A stretch of 64,000 nucleotides of DNA. Origin: Phallusia mammillata (Eukaryota > Chordata > Ascidiacea > Phlebobranchia > Ascidiidae). Below, one piece after another: positions 62,042 through 64,000 of this stretch. How positions within the stretch are numbered: the first letter of the stretch is position 1; each line of letters opens with the position of its first letter. The stretch is from assembly GCA_003260075.1 (NCBI GenBank), contig QLIY01000073.1, forward strand, positions 204,800-268,799, given 5' to 3'. The notes below the pieces were generated by a model that saw nothing but the letters and a program-made list of their open reading frames with translations, did not search any database and was not told where the DNA came from. A program made the position numbers and the translations under genes.

Positions 62042-63536
62042 GTAAGCCGATATAAAGCGCTGTACTTGTATTCTATAATGAACAATACGAATCACATTGC
62101 CATTGTATTCCGAGTTGAATTTCTCATGAAAGAGCAGAGAGGATAAATACAGCAAATGCTACAAGCCTACAATATTGACCATTTTTAAATTTCAAGTCAG
62201 CACAAGGCTTAACTGCAACGTCAAATAAATTAGTCTTGTGATGAGGCAGGAATTCTCACCGTGAGGTTGTTTTTAGGATGACCGCAAATATACTTGCAGT
62301 AGTAAGTGATATGTTTTGTAGATAGAATGTTTTGTAATGTTTTGTCCTACTACTGTCAACAATTGTGCAAACCCCCCCCCCGATAGAATGTTTTGTAATG
62401 TTTTGTCCTACTACTGTCAACAATTGTGCTTGTGACAACCAGTTCTTTATTCTAATTATTATTGAAATCAAAGTTGAAAAGTCGAAATTTAGCCGCTAAA
62501 TTAAACAAATTTTTTTAAACCTTTTTGGGTTTGTTTTAATGTCGTTTTATCATTTCTTTATAGCTATTTTCTACACATTGCCGCTACTTGCATTGAAAAG
62601 AAAAGCTACTATAGAACAAATACCGTTAACCACTGTAAGAATCAATACAGTTTCGATAAGTACAATTGAAGCTTCAGCACTTGGGTCCGTCCATGCACAT
62701 GAAAAGATGTCTAAGTTTTGGCATGATGTTTGTGGCCCTCTTAGAAAGCCATAAGCAGGATTGGAAAACGCTGTCATAGGCAATCGTTTCGGTGTTTGTA
62801 TAGCTTTAATAGCCTTGGTGACAAAGTCCTACAGAAAGGCTAGTCAGCAAATATTCTTTTATGTGTTTATGTTCAGTATCTAAGTATGTGAGCTATTGCA
62901 CAACAGCCATTATTTCGTATTATAATCTGACTTTTATCAAAAAACCGCAGTTAAGTGATTGCAAACCTCCATGAAATACCAAGAGGGCACAATTTTATTG
63001 CGGTTGATTTTTTTCTTCTGTTAATTTGAGACGCCAGTCGTTTGGTTGCGTTATATAAGGATCATTCGACTGTAGTGGATTTCTTTTGTAGTAACCGTCT
63101 AGCTTTTTATCATTTGGTTTCAGTTACACTGTGTTGAACAAGATACACAATCCGAAAAACTAAAAGGCGAGGTTTTTGCAATGTTTGGGGCGGGTTAATC
63201 ATTAATATTTTTGACATTTTTAAACTGTTGTACTAACAAGTGTATCGATGAAGTGTTCATTTTTTGTGATTGATGCGCCCTTATAGCATTTTTTATTGGC
63301 ATTTTTTTCCTTCTTTGCATAATTATAGACCCAAGGTTAAGGGGGTCGATCGAAAAAGAAAAAAAATACCAATCACAAAAATGAACATGCTGTACAAAAC
63401 GCAATGCCTGTATTGATTTAAGTTCATAAAACGTGGCGACAAAATTCAACGAAACTAATCATCAAGCCGGAAATAACAAGTCAACCATTGAATTTAGTTT
63501 TACGCAAAATAGCGGATACACCGCAATTGGTTGTAG

Positions 63537-63631
<95 letters not shown>

Positions 63632-64000
63632 ATTTAGACTTAAAGTTTGAGAAAAACTGGGTTCACGCAACCGAGATATATTTTGTCAGGGATTGTATTT
63701 CATAAAATATGGCAACCCTATTGTAGAATGTTTAAACTGTTGAAAGCGCTGCAGTTATGTTTTTGTGGGCAAGCAAAAAGTCAAAGAAAGGACCCTAGAA
63801 ACTAACCTGCCATAGGATTTTAACGCGTGTTACACTAGCATGTAAAAGAAAATTCGTTTAAGAATATTTGTGTAATTCTGTTACACGCCTGTCTTGTTTA
63901 TTTAAAGCAGCAAGGTTGTGTAACATAGGATAGGCTTGCCATACGTCAGGATTTTCCCTGACATGTCAGGGAATTTAGTGTTTAAATCTGCGTCAGGGAG
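62042..64000. other. Right end of window, no gene recognised
   Basis: A C-run at 62372-62381 lies between two copies of GATAGAATGTTTTGTAATGT and what follows. A 95-base C-run at 63537-63631 is a probable gap. The open frame at 62539-62754 is only 71 codons and shows no family features. Confidence 0.5.

Noticed and set aside
62539-62754. 71-codon frame as second exon after the ATG at 62039
   Set aside because: Joining the ATG to the nearby AG (TTTATAG) puts the exon in another frame that stops after about ten codons.
1-64000. CRISPR arrays, bacterial operons or prophage
   Set aside because: Spliced animal genes throughout; direct repeats are not evenly spaced and come from assembly or transposons.

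Overview
This is eukaryotic (animal) nuclear DNA: AT-rich, with spliced genes and GT-AG introns. Gene content (synaptotagmin-7, rapsyn, kinesin-3 KIF13, a C2H2 zinc-finger gene), compact introns and high apparent heterozygosity suggest a tunicate such as a Ciona-type ascidian. The species call is an inference, not something the sequence proves.

Layout. Bases 1-5164 hold no recognisable exon. Bases 5165-11355 (+) are the 3' part of a synaptotagmin-7 gene: linker, C2A, C2B and stop. Bases 11356-14001 are intergenic and carry a decayed Penelope-like retroelement tail. Bases 14002-19487 (-) are a complete rapsyn gene of 7 exons with a C-terminal RING-H2. Bases 21088-26418 (-) are a 12-exon gene for a 672-residue protein I cannot name, with a basic N-terminal half and a methyltransferase-like C-terminal half. 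Bases about 26995-60344 (-) are one large kinesin-3 gene of the KIF13 family, reconstructed as 35 phase-consistent coding exons (about 1697 residues). An intronless C2H2 zinc-finger gene lies on the opposite strand inside one KIF13 intron (38008-39063). At 61848-62041 (+) there is a possible promoter and first exon of another gene.

The most conspicuous pattern is about 37 C-runs, always C on the + strand. Most are about 10 bases and sit between two near-identical copies of the flanking DNA. Others are 26-95 bases, mostly without flanking copies. This is what scaffold gaps look like if their N characters were turned into C: the 10-base ones mark contig ends that overlap (often two haplotypes) and were not merged. 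Repeated exons next to them, and the proline or glycine runs they encode, should be treated as assembly artefacts.

Mobile DNA is mostly short non-autonomous elements: hAT-like elements with 8-bp target duplications, pogo/Tc1-like inverted-repeat elements, Penelope-like remnants with hammerhead-ribozyme-like cores, and a fold-back element with 36-bp perfect arms. The genes have no operon-like relation. Synaptotagmin-7 (Ca-triggered exocytosis), rapsyn (acetylcholine-receptor clustering) and KIF13 (vesicle transport) are all used by neurons and muscle, but their adjacency alone says nothing about joint function. I found no convincing new biological system. The least explained items are the methyltransferase-like gene and the fold-back/hammerhead-like repeat.
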